From assembly GCA_964386865.1 (NCBI GenBank), contig CAYLUN010000002.1, forward strand, positions 132,592-196,591: DNA of 64,000 nt. Direction: 5' to 3'. A program made the translations under genes and the position numbers. Of this stretch, positions 18,301-26,268 are shown piece after piece. The stretch is from CAYLUN01 sp964386865 (GTDB lineage Bacteria; Verrucomicrobiota; Kiritimatiellia; RFP12; UBA1067). The notes beneath the pieces were generated by a model, which was not told where the DNA came from, did no database searches, and saw only the letters and a program-made list of their open reading frames with translations. The stretch's first letter is position 1; every line of letters begins with the position of its first letter.

Positions 18301-19286
18301 CGCTGCTCTGCGCGAACGCGCCGTTCGGCGTGATCAACGAGGAGTCGCTCGACCGCCTGCCCGCCGCGGCGAAGGCGGTGGTCTGGCCGCTGGCGGTCTG
18401 CCCGAGCGACGCGGCGTTTGACCGAGTGGCGTCGTTTGTGAAGCAGGGCGGATATCTGCTGCTGACCGGCGACCCGCGCTTCGACGCGAACCGCAAGCCC
18501 ACGCGCCTCGACCGGCTGGAGAAACTTGGGCTGGCGCCTGTGAGCACAGCCCCGGAGCCGCCCTTCGAGCGTCAGCCTGCGACGATTGCCGACGTCGACG
18601 TCAGGCTGTCGTCGAACGCTCGCGTCCTGTGGTCACCCGCGCCGGTGGAGCTGCTGGACGGGCAGAAGGAGCTGAAGCTCTGTCGGCGCTTTCTCGAGTC
18701 GGCGGTCGGATTGGGCCGGCTCACGGTCTCGCCAGACGACGGCGGCCTGCTGGCGTTCGATGTCGCCCTGCAAGAGGGCCGCGCGCTCGTTGCCGTGAAT
18801 ACGACCACGGGTGTGGTGCAGGCCGCGATCGCGCCGCATGCGGGCCTGCCGGAAATCCGCGCGGGCCTGATGCCGGGGCGCACGCTCTACGTGCAGGTCG
18901 ATGCAAAAGGGCACGGGGTGGCCGCCGCCTCGTCCCGCGGGCTCGCGGTCGCGGGGCGCGAGTTCTTGGAGGGCGAGGGGGACTGGGCGCTGCTGTCCTT
19001 GGACGGCAAGGACCTGCGCGAGTCGGCTCAGGTGCTGGCGCTGCCGTTCGGCGCGGGACGCTTCGGACTGGCTCGGGCGGACGGCGCGCCTGCGCTGACG
19101 GGCGAGGTGGGCGAGTTCCGAGCGGGCGTGTGGACGCCGCTTGAACCTCAAAAGCTCGAAGTGGGGGATGGCGCGGTGCGCGGCTCAGCGGACGCGGCCA
19201 CGGCCTACGACCTGCGCCTGCTGGCGGCCGAAGGCCAGATGCCTGCCGCCCGCGAGCGGGCCGAGCGGCTCCTGCGCGTCAGGTGA
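15387..19286 (+). CDS. Large secreted glycoside hydrolase-like protein (clan GH-A type barrel)
   Basis: A 1299-residue protein. The ATG at 15387 is chosen over an upstream in-frame ATG (15348) because a G-rich box precedes it and it begins the signal peptide MSKAAAVAVCLVLACLSLAA. Residues ~30-190 look like a beta-sandwich binding module. Residues ~210-480 resemble a glutamine-amidotransferase-like fold as seen in beta-galactosidase accessory domains. From about 577 (FNGRPLFFGGANTTG) a TIM barrel begins, with YDIQNEPG near 709 and FSLGEFGS near 852. These two glutamates are where clan GH-A enzymes (GH5, GH42 and relatives) carry acid/base and nucleophile. The C-terminus has another Rossmann-like stretch and beta-domain. 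Family and substrate cannot be fixed from sequence alone; probably extracellular polysaccharide breakdown. Confidence 0.7.
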   Translation: MSKAAAVAVCLVLACLSLAAAASVPLPMDDPARWRPNPDGGNAPAVTAAEAVEGRPALRFAYANAKGFGNSLLENVAVPPESYGVRFKLFVEAAAPEAAMHLWLREKDGDMWLCRVAPEDGKGIAGRAGVWRDVFAPFSAFDHQPRGDKRRQFLSCDRLLLGFNYGSQTVRVADLAFAVRVAANLPADAAARAAVAPPIDPPGRRIAILREPTVAHEPGHADPERLAALLRDAGFSPAFLRAADLCDPARFSRAAVDLLVLPNAPFFPQAGAPAFRAFLKAGGSFFSTGGYAFDRLGDYGDAGWSAQKRWPLAREMDSARRDAGRLNTRNGEHGDTMKLSRDQIGVFDPSFLLRNVASVATAPDQFVAPEPWRAPLALEGPAAVAMTGNNSPVFPDVCGRWIPLLETADRLGRPRGPAAALVLNHSGPYAGSNWGFAGVTNRDLFSGEFPALDRLFVSACRRLLAPSYLVTLKSGFASYRPGETVTLSARVYAPSNALALTVRFRVGDTVVAEKPVADGTATASWPLAEALPDFRAFSAELLADGQPVDILRSGFTVWNTARAQEGPHVKLRDNYFDFNGRPLFFGGANTTGMMWYSDSEDPLVWRRDFERMGDFAMNTLRILHFSPFCNATNPAAARGSARELASRPEKTCRQTDAIVQLAQPSQVSIFLSLHDWIPLDISDEDLAAQQDWNRFWVSRYRGFPGMLYDIQNEPGTSLSNDAVLRPLYEKWLAARDGSVQAALAAWQGSGAKPAIDFGAKAAGWDDLRFRDNERFRAWVYARWQRANGEAVKAAAPDAPVTVGHLQNLTASEKVLDTAGIDFSNIHHYGEVGHLRSVLKLIDRRFEGKGFSLGEFGSKVAHTARNNGDWGDPAEDSVRHYLAVGHYALGMGASFVANWSWKDFRDSVFPWGVNHADLTPKPVLEAYRNMMLLFRTAQPRYEEPQLWLVLPDSFRLGPESARIHEGLRRAADALLCANAPFGVINEESLDRLPAAAKAVVWPLAVCPSDAAFDRVASFVKQGGYLLLTGDPRFDANRKPTRLDRLEKLGLAPVSTAPEPPFERQPATIADVDVRLSSNARVLWSPAPVELLDGQKELKLCRRFLESAVGLGRLTVSPDDGGLLAFDVALQEGRALVAVNTTTGVVQAAIAPHAGLPEIRAGLMPGRTLYVQVDAKGHGVAAASSRGLAVAGREFLEGEGDWALLSLDGKDLRESAQVLALPFGAGRFGLARADGAPALTGEVGEFRAGVWTPLEPQKLEVGDGAVRGSADAATAYDLRLLAAEGQMPAARERAERLLRVR

Positions 19287-19373
19287 CACCTGAACGCACC
19301 CCATTGCGAATGTCTGGCCGTATTGTCATCTACAGAGATAGAACCGACCAATTTTTCAAAAGCGGGATTGATG

Positions 19374-19396
19374 TTGCAAATGTATTACATATGCAA
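19374..19396. promoter_or_regulatory. Near-perfect palindrome, probable toxin-antitoxin operator
   Basis: A 23-base inverted repeat centred on 19385 pairs at 10 of 11 positions; the half sites read TTGCA and ATGTA. It lies 34 bases before the antitoxin start. RelB/DinJ-type antitoxins bind such palindromes to repress their own operon. Confidence 0.6.
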
Positions 19397-19429
19397 AAAT
19401 ATGGCATTCTTTTGAAAGGGGATGCCTTT

Positions 19430-19689
19430 ATGAGCACAGCGACGCTACAGGTGCGGTTGGACAATCAGCTTAAAAAAATGACGCAGACATGTTTTTTTCA
19501 GCGGCAGGGGTGGACATAACGACCGCCGTAAGAATGTTCCTTCGCCAAGTCGTGATTCGACAGGCGAGTCCATTCGAGATTGTCGCAAGCGATGCCTTTT
19601 ATGCGCCCGCCAACCAGAAAGTATTAAATAAATCCATTCAACAACTTGAGTCAGGAAAAGGGAAAGCCCAGTCACTCAAAGAGGGGTAG
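19430..19689 (+). pseudogene. RelB/DinJ-family antitoxin, frameshifted
   Basis: The frame opens at ATG 19430 after AAAGGGG with MSTATLQVRLDNQLKK, a standard RelB/DinJ ribbon-helix-helix start. It then leaves frame at the A7 run around 19475-19481. In the next frame the rest of the family pattern resumes as DADMFFSAAGVDITTAVRMF and continues through LRQVVIRQASPFEI to a TAG at 19689. Adding one A to the run restores one continuous protein of about 86 residues. The locus is A+T-richer than its neighbours, which suggests transfer. It is either a true pseudogene, a slippage-decoded gene, or a homopolymer error in the sequence. The antitoxin would neutralise the neighbouring YoeB-like RNase. Confidence 0.8.
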
Positions 19690-19692
19690 CCC

Positions 19693-19954
19693 ATGAAGAA
19701 AGTTATTTCGGATGAGGGGTTGGGCTGATTATGTCAACTGGCAAACCCAAGACAAGAAAACACTCAAGCGCATCAATGCCCTGCTTCAAGATGTTGAGCG
19801 AAACGGGCGCAAGGGGATAGGAAACCCCGAACTACTCAAGGGGATGTCTGGTTTTTGGAGCCGTCGCATTAATGAAAGAGATCGGCTAGTGTACAAAATA
19901 GGCGACAGCGAAATCATGATAGCTCAGTGCCGCACTCATTATGGGGATCATTAA
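19693..19954 (+). pseudogene. YoeB/Txe-family mRNA endonuclease toxin, frameshifted
   Basis: The frame opens at ATG 19693, three bases after the antitoxin stop, with MKKVISDE and then meets a stop because of the G4 run near 19725-19728. In the shifted frame the YoeB pattern follows at once: WADYVNWQTQDKKTLKRINA, then SGFWSRRINERDRLVY and a C-terminal CRTHYGDH holding the catalytic His-Tyr region. Removing one G restores a complete ~86-residue toxin. The family cuts mRNA at the ribosome A site. One residue also seems missing in the LKGxSG loop relative to the family. Both partners being broken in homopolymers is notable: a live toxin without antitoxin would be lethal, so either both decayed or both are intact and misread. 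Confidence 0.8.
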
Positions 19955-20316
19955 TGAATGCCGATGACCCGGGTCAGCAACCTCGTGGAGCGCGGTGTTA
20001 CCTGACGACTGGTTTACCCGCTCGGCGGGGGTCATCCTTCGCGATTCATTCTGTCATTAGCAGCCGTGCCGCTGGTTACGCGATCCGTACGATCAGTGGT
20101 GTGTGAGAGGCGCTCCGCAAGGGACGTCCCTACCCGATGGGCCTTTTCTATTTCTGTTTCCTTGCGTCATGTGGTTTCAGGCTTTCCTTCGCGCTGGCCC
20201 GCCGCCCCCTTTTTACCAACCTGAAAAATGCCGCCGGCTCCAGAGGCGGTTTGCCGCGTGCGGCCCAATTGCGTATAATCTCGTCCCGAGTATGGAGTTG
20301 ACGAGAGGAGTGAGAC
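19955..20316. other. Intergenic stretch of 362 bases
   Basis: No convincing gene is seen. The last ~65 bases carry the promoter of the following gene; the rest holds no repeat or RNA I can recognise. Confidence 0.5.
20251..20279 (+). promoter_or_regulatory. Strong sigma-70 type promoter
   Basis: TTGCCG (20251-20256), exactly 17 bases, then a perfect TATAAT (20274-20279), 37 bases before the ATG at 20317. A GAGAGGAG ribosome-binding stretch follows. Confidence 0.75.
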
Positions 20317-22746
20317 ATGCGCCGAAAGTGCTGGGTGTTCGCGGCGATTGCAACGGTCGCCTGTGTGGTCGGCTCTGCCGCGCCCGACGGCGTGGTGGTC
20401 AAGCGCGTGTCGGCGGCGGGCCATGAGGCCGTCTTAAAGCCGTTGCCAGCCGAGCGGGCGCGGCCTTACGGCGCGGGCTTTGCGCGCGACGGCGAAGTCT
20501 ACGTCTGTGACAACGGCTCGGACGCGAAGGCGCAGCGCGGCGTGACGTGGTCGGTCGATCTGAACCAGGCCGTGGCCGCGCCGCTGGTCGCCTCGGCGTG
20601 GGCCAAGCCCGAGGGGCAGGAGGGCGCGACCGGCGCGGACTTCTCGCTCTATTTGGATTTGCTGTACATGGATGGCACGCCGCTCTGGGGGCAGGTCGCT
20701 TCGTTTGAGACCGACGCCGAGTCCGGCTGGCACCGGCGCGAGGTGGTCGTGACGCCCGACAAGCCGGTCCGCCGCGTGAGCTGCTACCTGCTCATGCGCA
20801 ACCGCGCGGGGCGGGCGCTCTTCAAAGACCCTCGCTTCGGCACGCTGGCGGCGGACGGGCTGGCGCGCTTCGACGGCGTGGTGGCCGAGCAGGCGCGCCC
20901 GCCCGAGGAGGGGTTCCTCCTGCGCGACGTGGAGCAAGGCTCGGGGTTCGAGGCCCTCGGAAGGGAAGCGCTCGGCGTGCGGCTGGAGGCGCGGGCGCGT
21001 CGCGAGGCGGGCGTGACTTTTCACGACGTGACGCTCACAGAGGCCACGGGGAGAGACCGCGCGCTGACGCTGGTCTACACGCTGCCGCTGGCGGCCGGGG
21101 GGCTGACGTGGTTCCACGACCCGCGCCGCGCCGTGCCATTGGACGGCGCGAAGGGCGAGGTTGTGAACGCGACGCGGCACCCGGTCGGCGCGAACGGGCT
21201 GCTCTCGCGCTATCCGTTCGGCGCGGTGGCTACGGGCGGGCAGGGGCTCGCGGTCGGCATCGACCCTGCGACGCCGGTCTACTACCGCGTCGGCTGCCAG
21301 CCGCAGACGCGCGAGCTGTACCTCGCGTGCGACCTCGGGCTTGCGGCCGAGAAGCCCGTCGCGTCGTTCCGCTTTTGCGTCTTCGCGTTCGACGCGGACG
21401 GCGGGTTCCGCGCGGCGCTGGCGCGGTATTATGAACTCTACCCCGAGGCGTTCGCGACGCGCATCCGCGAGCAGGGCGTCTGGATGCCTTTCGCGGCGGT
21501 CAGCAAGGTGGATGGGTGGCAGGATTTCGGGTTCCGCTTCAAGGAGGGCGACGGCGAGACGGCGTGGGACGACGCGCACGGACTGCTGACCTTCCGCTAC
21601 ACCGAGCCCATGACGTGGTGGATGGCGCTCAAGGGCGAGGGGCTGCGCACGCTGGCGCGCGGCGTTGAGGAGGCGCGGCGGCTGGCCGCGGCGGGCGACC
21701 GTGCGGCGCAGGCGTGGGCGGCGAGCGCGTTCGAGGACGAGAAGGGCCGCGTGCCGGGCCGCGTGCTCGATACGCCGTGGTGCAACGGCGTGGTGTGGAG
21801 CATGAACTCCGCGCCCGGCGTGGCGGGCGCGATGACGGACTTCACGAACAAGTTCGGGGCCGCTTACCTCGAACGGCAGTACGGCGCGTCAGCCAAGGCG
21901 GTCTGCGACGGCGAGTACGTCGACTCGGCCGAGGCGTACGTGACCGAGGAGCTGGATTTCCGGCGCGGCCATTTCGCGGGCATGGAGCGACCGCTCTGCT
22001 ATGCGCTGGGTTCGCGCAAAGTGGGCATTTACAAAGGGATGATCGGCTTTGAGTACGTGCGGGCCATCGCGCGCGAGATGCACGGGCGCGGCCGCTTCAC
22101 CATGGCCAACAGCACGCCGATCAGCTGGTTCTGGCTCGCGCCGCTCTTGGACGTGATGGGCACGGAGACCGACTGGAACCGCGGCGGGAAGTGGAGCCCG
22201 ATGTCGGACGACGAGCTGCTCTACCGCCGGGCGCTCTGCAAGGGCAAGCCCTACTGCTTCCTGATGAACAGCGATTTCTCGAAGTTCCCCTACGAGGCCA
22301 CGGAGAAGTTCATGAAGCGGGCGCTGGCCTACGGCATGTTCCCCGGCTTTTTCAGCGCGGATGCCTCGACCGGCCACTACTTCACGCGGCCCGAGCTGTA
22401 CAACCGCGACCGGCCGCTGTTCAAGAAATACGTGCCGCTCTGCAGGCGCGTCGCCGAGGCGGGCTGGGAGCCGCTGACAGGCGCGGCGTCGGACAATGCG
22501 GCGGTGGCCGTGGAGCGCTTCGGCGCGCCGCCCGGCGCGTGCTACCTCACGGTCTTCAACGGGAGCGACACGCGGCAGCGGGCTGCCTTGACGCTGACGG
22601 CGCTGTCAGCCGAGGGCGCGTGCCGCGAGTGGGTGACCGGCGGCGAAGTCATTTGGCGCGACAGGCGTGCGGAGGTCGAGCTGGACGCGGGCGACGTGCG
22701 CGTGATCGGAATCGGGGGGGCGCCGTCCGGCGCCCCGCGTCCGTAA
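20317..22746 (+). CDS. Secreted protein of unknown function, glycoside-hydrolase-like
   Basis: An 809-residue protein with signal peptide MRRKCWVFAAIATVACVVGS. I do not recognise a named family. Residues ~30-200 look like a beta-sandwich. The region from ~380 to 730 has barrel-like alternation with conserved-looking acidic sites in CDGEYVDS (about 529) and GTETDWN (about 614), and aromatic-rich strands such as SWFWLAPLLDVM. The C-terminal ~70 residues resemble a small beta-domain (YLTVFNGSDTRQRAALTLT). The acids at strand ends and the beta-sandwich start suggest a retaining or inverting polysaccharide hydrolase, but this is inference. It has its own good promoter and no operon partner. Confidence 0.6.
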   Translation: MRRKCWVFAAIATVACVVGSAAPDGVVVKRVSAAGHEAVLKPLPAERARPYGAGFARDGEVYVCDNGSDAKAQRGVTWSVDLNQAVAAPLVASAWAKPEGQEGATGADFSLYLDLLYMDGTPLWGQVASFETDAESGWHRREVVVTPDKPVRRVSCYLLMRNRAGRALFKDPRFGTLAADGLARFDGVVAEQARPPEEGFLLRDVEQGSGFEALGREALGVRLEARARREAGVTFHDVTLTEATGRDRALTLVYTLPLAAGGLTWFHDPRRAVPLDGAKGEVVNATRHPVGANGLLSRYPFGAVATGGQGLAVGIDPATPVYYRVGCQPQTRELYLACDLGLAAEKPVASFRFCVFAFDADGGFRAALARYYELYPEAFATRIREQGVWMPFAAVSKVDGWQDFGFRFKEGDGETAWDDAHGLLTFRYTEPMTWWMALKGEGLRTLARGVEEARRLAAAGDRAAQAWAASAFEDEKGRVPGRVLDTPWCNGVVWSMNSAPGVAGAMTDFTNKFGAAYLERQYGASAKAVCDGEYVDSAEAYVTEELDFRRGHFAGMERPLCYALGSRKVGIYKGMIGFEYVRAIAREMHGRGRFTMANSTPISWFWLAPLLDVMGTETDWNRGGKWSPMSDDELLYRRALCKGKPYCFLMNSDFSKFPYEATEKFMKRALAYGMFPGFFSADASTGHYFTRPELYNRDRPLFKKYVPLCRRVAEAGWEPLTGAASDNAAVAVERFGAPPGACYLTVFNGSDTRQRAALTLTALSAEGACREWVTGGEVIWRDRRAEVELDAGDVRVIGIGGAPSGAPRP

Positions 22747-22750
22747 TCCC

Positions 22751-22795
22751 GCCTTCAGGCTGTAGCAGGGCACGGCTGACTGGCAGCCTGAAGGC
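22751..22795. repeat. Intergenic hairpin (REP-like)
   Basis: Perfect 12-base arms (22751-22762 and 22784-22795) enclose a 21-base loop directly after the preceding stop. The right arm is followed by a GGACTACAAAC stretch. There is no T tract, so it looks more like a dispersed REP/MITE-type hairpin than a simple terminator. Confidence 0.55.
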
Positions 22796-22847
22796 CGGAC
22801 TACAAACGGTGGCATCAGTCAGCGTGTCACGTGTGAAAGGGTTCGAG

Positions 22848-24536
22848 ATGCGGAGGGGGCTGAGAGTCGTCGGACAGGTACGCGAGGCCTTTGAGGCGCT
22901 GGCGGGGCAGCTCCGCCGGCAGCCGCTGCTGTTGGGCGCGGCGCTGTTCCTTGCTGGCGTCGTGGCGGGGTACCGGTTCGTCCGCTGGCCGCTGGCGGCT
23001 GCGGGCGCGGTTCTGTGCGCGGCAGTGCTGCTCTGGCGCAGGCAGGGCTCGGGCGCACGCGGGGCGCGGGCCGCCGCGCTGATCACGCTGCTCGTCCTGG
23101 CGGGGTGGAGCCGTTCGGCGTGGGATCAAGCCGGGCGACGCGACGAAGCGGATCGCCTGGGGGATCGCGAGCCGAGGCAGACGTTCCTGTGCCGTGTGGG
23201 CGCGGATGTGGCGGTGACTCCCGTGCGGGGCGAGGCGGCTAAATACACGTTTCGGGCGGAGCGCGTAAAAGCCGTGGGAGACGGCGATCCGCTGCCGATC
23301 CGCTATCTGCCGGTGGTCGTCAACTGGTACGGCGCATACAGCGTCAGCGGCACAAACGCGCCTCAGGCGGGAGCGGTCTGGCGCGTGTCGGGGCGCGCGA
23401 AGGTGCAGAAGGGGCGCGACGGGTTGCCCGCGCTGACGCTCAACACCGGAGAGGATCGCGCCGAGCGCGTGCTCGATGCGGACAGCGGCTCGTGGCTGGT
23501 GCGCGCGGCGCAGGCGCGGCGGGTTGCGGCGCGGCGCGTGACGGTCGGAATCGAGAGCTGGGGCGTGGTTCCGCAACTCAATCAGGCCATGATGCTGGGC
23601 TGCCGCAGCGAGATTCCCGCCGACATGCGGCGCGTGTTCTCCAACTCGGGCACGATCCACGTCTTCGCGATCTCCGGCCTCAACATCGCGCTCGTGGCGG
23701 GGCTTCTGATCGTGGTCGTGTCGGCGCTGGGCGTGCCCCGTCCGTACTGGGTGCTTGGCGTCGCGCCGCTTCTGATCTTTTATACGCTCGCGAGCGGCGC
23801 GCAGCCGAGCGCCGTGCGCGCCTGCGTGATGGCGATCATCTACTTCGCGGCGCCGCTCTTCGGGCGGAGGCCGAGCGGGCTGGCGGCGCTGGCCGGAACC
23901 GCGCTGCTGGTCTACGCGCTGGCGCCGTGGCTGGTCTACAGCATCGGCTGCACGCTCTCGTTTGCGGTCATGGGCGGGCTGGTGGTCTTCTGCAAGCCGT
24001 TCTGCACGGTCGGGCGAACGCTCTGCCGGCTGCCGCTGCTGGAGCAGCGCGCCTGCCTCTACGCCAAGGCGGGCAACGCGGCGGCGGCGGCTCGGCTGCT
24101 TGGGCTGAGGACGGCCGCGCGGTTCATGATCGATTCTGTCGCGGTGTCGCTGGCGGCCTGGCTGGCGTCGCTGCCGCTGAGCGCCTACTATTTCGGCCGG
24201 TTCACGCCCGGCGGGTTCTTCGCCAACCTCGTGATCGCGCCGTGCGCGTTCCTCGTGATGGTGGCGGGCAGCCTGGGGCTGGTGGCGAGCTTCGTGAGCG
24301 ACTGGTTGGCTTCCTGCTTTAACCACGCGGCCGGCTTCTTTACGCTGGTGATGATCAAGACGGCGGAGCTCACGGTGAGCTTCGAGTGGGCCAACTTCCG
24401 GATTCCGAAGTGGGAGCCGTGGCTGGTCTGGCTCTGGTTCGCCGTGCTGGCGGGGTGCGCGTTTTGGCTGCGGCTGCGTCGGCCGGCGGACGGCATGGAG
24501 TGGCTTGAGCCGGGCGATGGGGGATGGGGCCGTTAG
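22848..24536 (+). CDS. ComEC/Rec2-family DNA-uptake channel, short form
   Basis: A 562-residue multi-pass membrane protein from ATG 22848 (AAAGG about 9 bases upstream). Two membrane helices near residues 25-75 are followed by a periplasmic OB-like part (~90-230). The competence domain starts with the hallmark SGTIHVFAISGLNIALVAGL near 262 and continues with many helices to the end. ComEC carries single-stranded DNA across the inner membrane in natural transformation. The protein ends after the channel; the C-terminal metallo-beta-lactamase-like nuclease domain of long ComEC proteins is absent, as in many relatives. No other competence gene is nearby. Confidence 0.85.
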   Translation: MRRGLRVVGQVREAFEALAGQLRRQPLLLGAALFLAGVVAGYRFVRWPLAAAGAVLCAAVLLWRRQGSGARGARAAALITLLVLAGWSRSAWDQAGRRDEADRLGDREPRQTFLCRVGADVAVTPVRGEAAKYTFRAERVKAVGDGDPLPIRYLPVVVNWYGAYSVSGTNAPQAGAVWRVSGRAKVQKGRDGLPALTLNTGEDRAERVLDADSGSWLVRAAQARRVAARRVTVGIESWGVVPQLNQAMMLGCRSEIPADMRRVFSNSGTIHVFAISGLNIALVAGLLIVVVSALGVPRPYWVLGVAPLLIFYTLASGAQPSAVRACVMAIIYFAAPLFGRRPSGLAALAGTALLVYALAPWLVYSIGCTLSFAVMGGLVVFCKPFCTVGRTLCRLPLLEQRACLYAKAGNAAAAARLLGLRTAARFMIDSVAVSLAAWLASLPLSAYYFGRFTPGGFFANLVIAPCAFLVMVAGSLGLVASFVSDWLASCFNHAAGFFTLVMIKTAELTVSFEWANFRIPKWEPWLVWLWFAVLAGCAFWLRLRRPADGMEWLEPGDGGWGR

Positions 24537-24947
24537 CCTCCGGGCGCTTTTGGGAAAGTGCAAATGGAGCGAGCCTGAGATCGACGCTCCACGACGACGG
24601 CAAACAGTTTCGAGCGCGGCGGCACCTCTACGTCGGCGGGCCCGCAATATTCTTTGAGGGAAGACAGACTTGTTCCAAAAAGGCGGACTGAGCGGATTAA
24701 CCCTCTTCGTGCCCACCGTTTGCCGGCCCGCGCGGCGGCTCGGCCGAAGAGCACTGCGCGGTGGCCGAAGTCCGCACTTGCGCGTGGCAGCTGAACTACA
24801 AGCGTCTCCGCACGCCGAACGCCGAATGCGGAAGGGGTGTAAACCCGCGCCATCGCATGTTTCGTTGTTTCTTCCTGCGGCGGATTCGGGTTTAATAGGG
24901 GCTGTGTGATACGGGTGAGCCGGAATCTACTAGTCGAAGGGCGAACG
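24537..24947. other. Intergenic stretch of 411 bases
   Basis: No credible gene. An inverted repeat of GGAGCG/CGCTCC type lies near 24565-24590. A weak TTTAAT -10-like site near 24892-24897 could serve the next gene. Short frames here have no family pattern. Confidence 0.4.
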
Positions 24948-26249
24948 ATGAGCGAAACGGTGCATGTGGCGGGGATCGGCGGAGTCGGGATGAGCGCCTT
25001 GGCGCAGGCGCTGCTGGACGCGGGCACGGCGGTCACGGGGTCGGACCGGCTGCTGGACACGGGCGACCTGACGGAGGCGCTGGCGTGCCTGAAGGCGCAG
25101 GGCGTGGCGCTCTGCCCGCAGGACGGCTCGGGCGTGACGCCGCGGACGGCGCGGCTGGTGGTCAGCACGGCGATCGAGGCGGACAACCCCGAGATGGTGC
25201 GGGCGCAGGCGCTGGGCGTGCCGGTGGTGCACCGCGCGGCGGAGCTGGCGCGGCTGACCGAGGGCCGGCGGCTGATCGCCGTAACGGGCACGTGCGGCAA
25301 GAGCACGGTGACGGCTATGCTCGGCTCCCTGCTGGAGGGCGCGGGCTTCGACCCGTTCGTCGTGAACGGCGCGGCCGTGGCGGGGTGGGACGCGGGCGGC
25401 ACGCGCATCGGATCTGTCCGCAGCGGCGGCGCGTGGGCGGTGGTCGAGGCGGACGAGTCGGACAAGTCGCTGCTGGTCTTCAAGCCTGAGCACGCGGTGA
25501 TCACCAACGCCTCGGCCGACCACTTCGCGCTGGCCGAGACGCTGTCGCTCTTTGCGTCGTTCCGCGCGCGTGTGCCGGGCGTGGTGATCGACGGCTTGCA
25601 GGAGTCGGGCGGCCCCGAGGGGCTTCGGCTGGAGGGCTGGAACGGCTGTTTCACGTGGGAGGGTGTCGAATACGTCGTGCCGATGCCGGGTGCGCACAAC
25701 GTGCACAACGCGTGGCACGCGGTGCGCCTGGCGCGGGCGCTGGGCGCCGACCCGGCGCGGCTGCGCGAGGCGCTGCGCGGGTTCGGCGGCGTGGAGCGCC
25801 GGCTGCAGCGGGTGGGGTCGTGCGGCGGCGCGGCGGTGGTGGACGACTACGCGCACAACCCCGAGAAGCTGGCCGCGGCGTGGGCCACGCTGGCGGGGTC
25901 GTTTCCGGCGGGCGTGTGCGCGGTGTGGCGGCCGCACGGCTATGCGCCGCTGCGCAAGATGATGGAGGGGCTTGTGGCGGCGTTCGCGCGCGTCTGCCGG
26001 CCCGTTGATAGTCTGATTTTGCTGCCAGTTTACGACGCGGGCGGCACGGCCGACCGCAGCGTCGGCAGCGACGTTTTGGCTTCCCAGCTGCGCGGCAAAG
26101 GTGTTACAGTGAGAACTGTTCCGACCTTGGAGGCTGCTGAGGCGCTGATGCGCGAGCAGGCTGCTGGCGGCGCGGGCGTTCTGGTGACGTTCGGCGCCCG
26201 CGACCCGGGGCTGCCGCGGCTGGCGCGCCGGCTGGCCGCCGGAAGTTGA
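24948..26249 (+). CDS. MurC/Mpl-like muramyl ligase
   Basis: A 433-residue Mur ligase. The ATG at 24948 has GAAGG 7 bases upstream. The N-terminal UDP-binding fold starts VAGIGGVGMSALAQALL. The ATP loop is GTCGKSTVTAMLG (about 113), followed by EADESDKS (about 166), HNVHNAWHAV, and VVDDYAHNPEKLAAAW (about 296). The pattern fits UDP-N-acetylmuramate:L-alanine ligase (MurC), which adds the first peptide residue in peptidoglycan synthesis. The tripeptide-recycling ligase Mpl is close and cannot be excluded. It is somewhat short for MurC (about 460-490) and lies outside a division/cell-wall cluster, so it may be an extra paralogue. An LpxC-like gene is two genes downstream. Confidence 0.75.
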   Translation: MSETVHVAGIGGVGMSALAQALLDAGTAVTGSDRLLDTGDLTEALACLKAQGVALCPQDGSGVTPRTARLVVSTAIEADNPEMVRAQALGVPVVHRAAELARLTEGRRLIAVTGTCGKSTVTAMLGSLLEGAGFDPFVVNGAAVAGWDAGGTRIGSVRSGGAWAVVEADESDKSLLVFKPEHAVITNASADHFALAETLSLFASFRARVPGVVIDGLQESGGPEGLRLEGWNGCFTWEGVEYVVPMPGAHNVHNAWHAVRLARALGADPARLREALRGFGGVERRLQRVGSCGGAAVVDDYAHNPEKLAAAWATLAGSFPAGVCAVWRPHGYAPLRKMMEGLVAAFARVCRPVDSLILLPVYDAGGTADRSVGSDVLASQLRGKGVTVRTVPTLEAAEALMREQAAGGAGVLVTFGARDPGLPRLARRLAAGS

Positions 26250-26268
26250 ATGCGCGAGGAGGTGTAGC

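Noticed and set aside
24670..24909. A 79-codon frame in the gap before the MurC-like gene
   Set aside because: No ribosome-binding site, no family pattern, and Arg-rich composition typical of chance frames.
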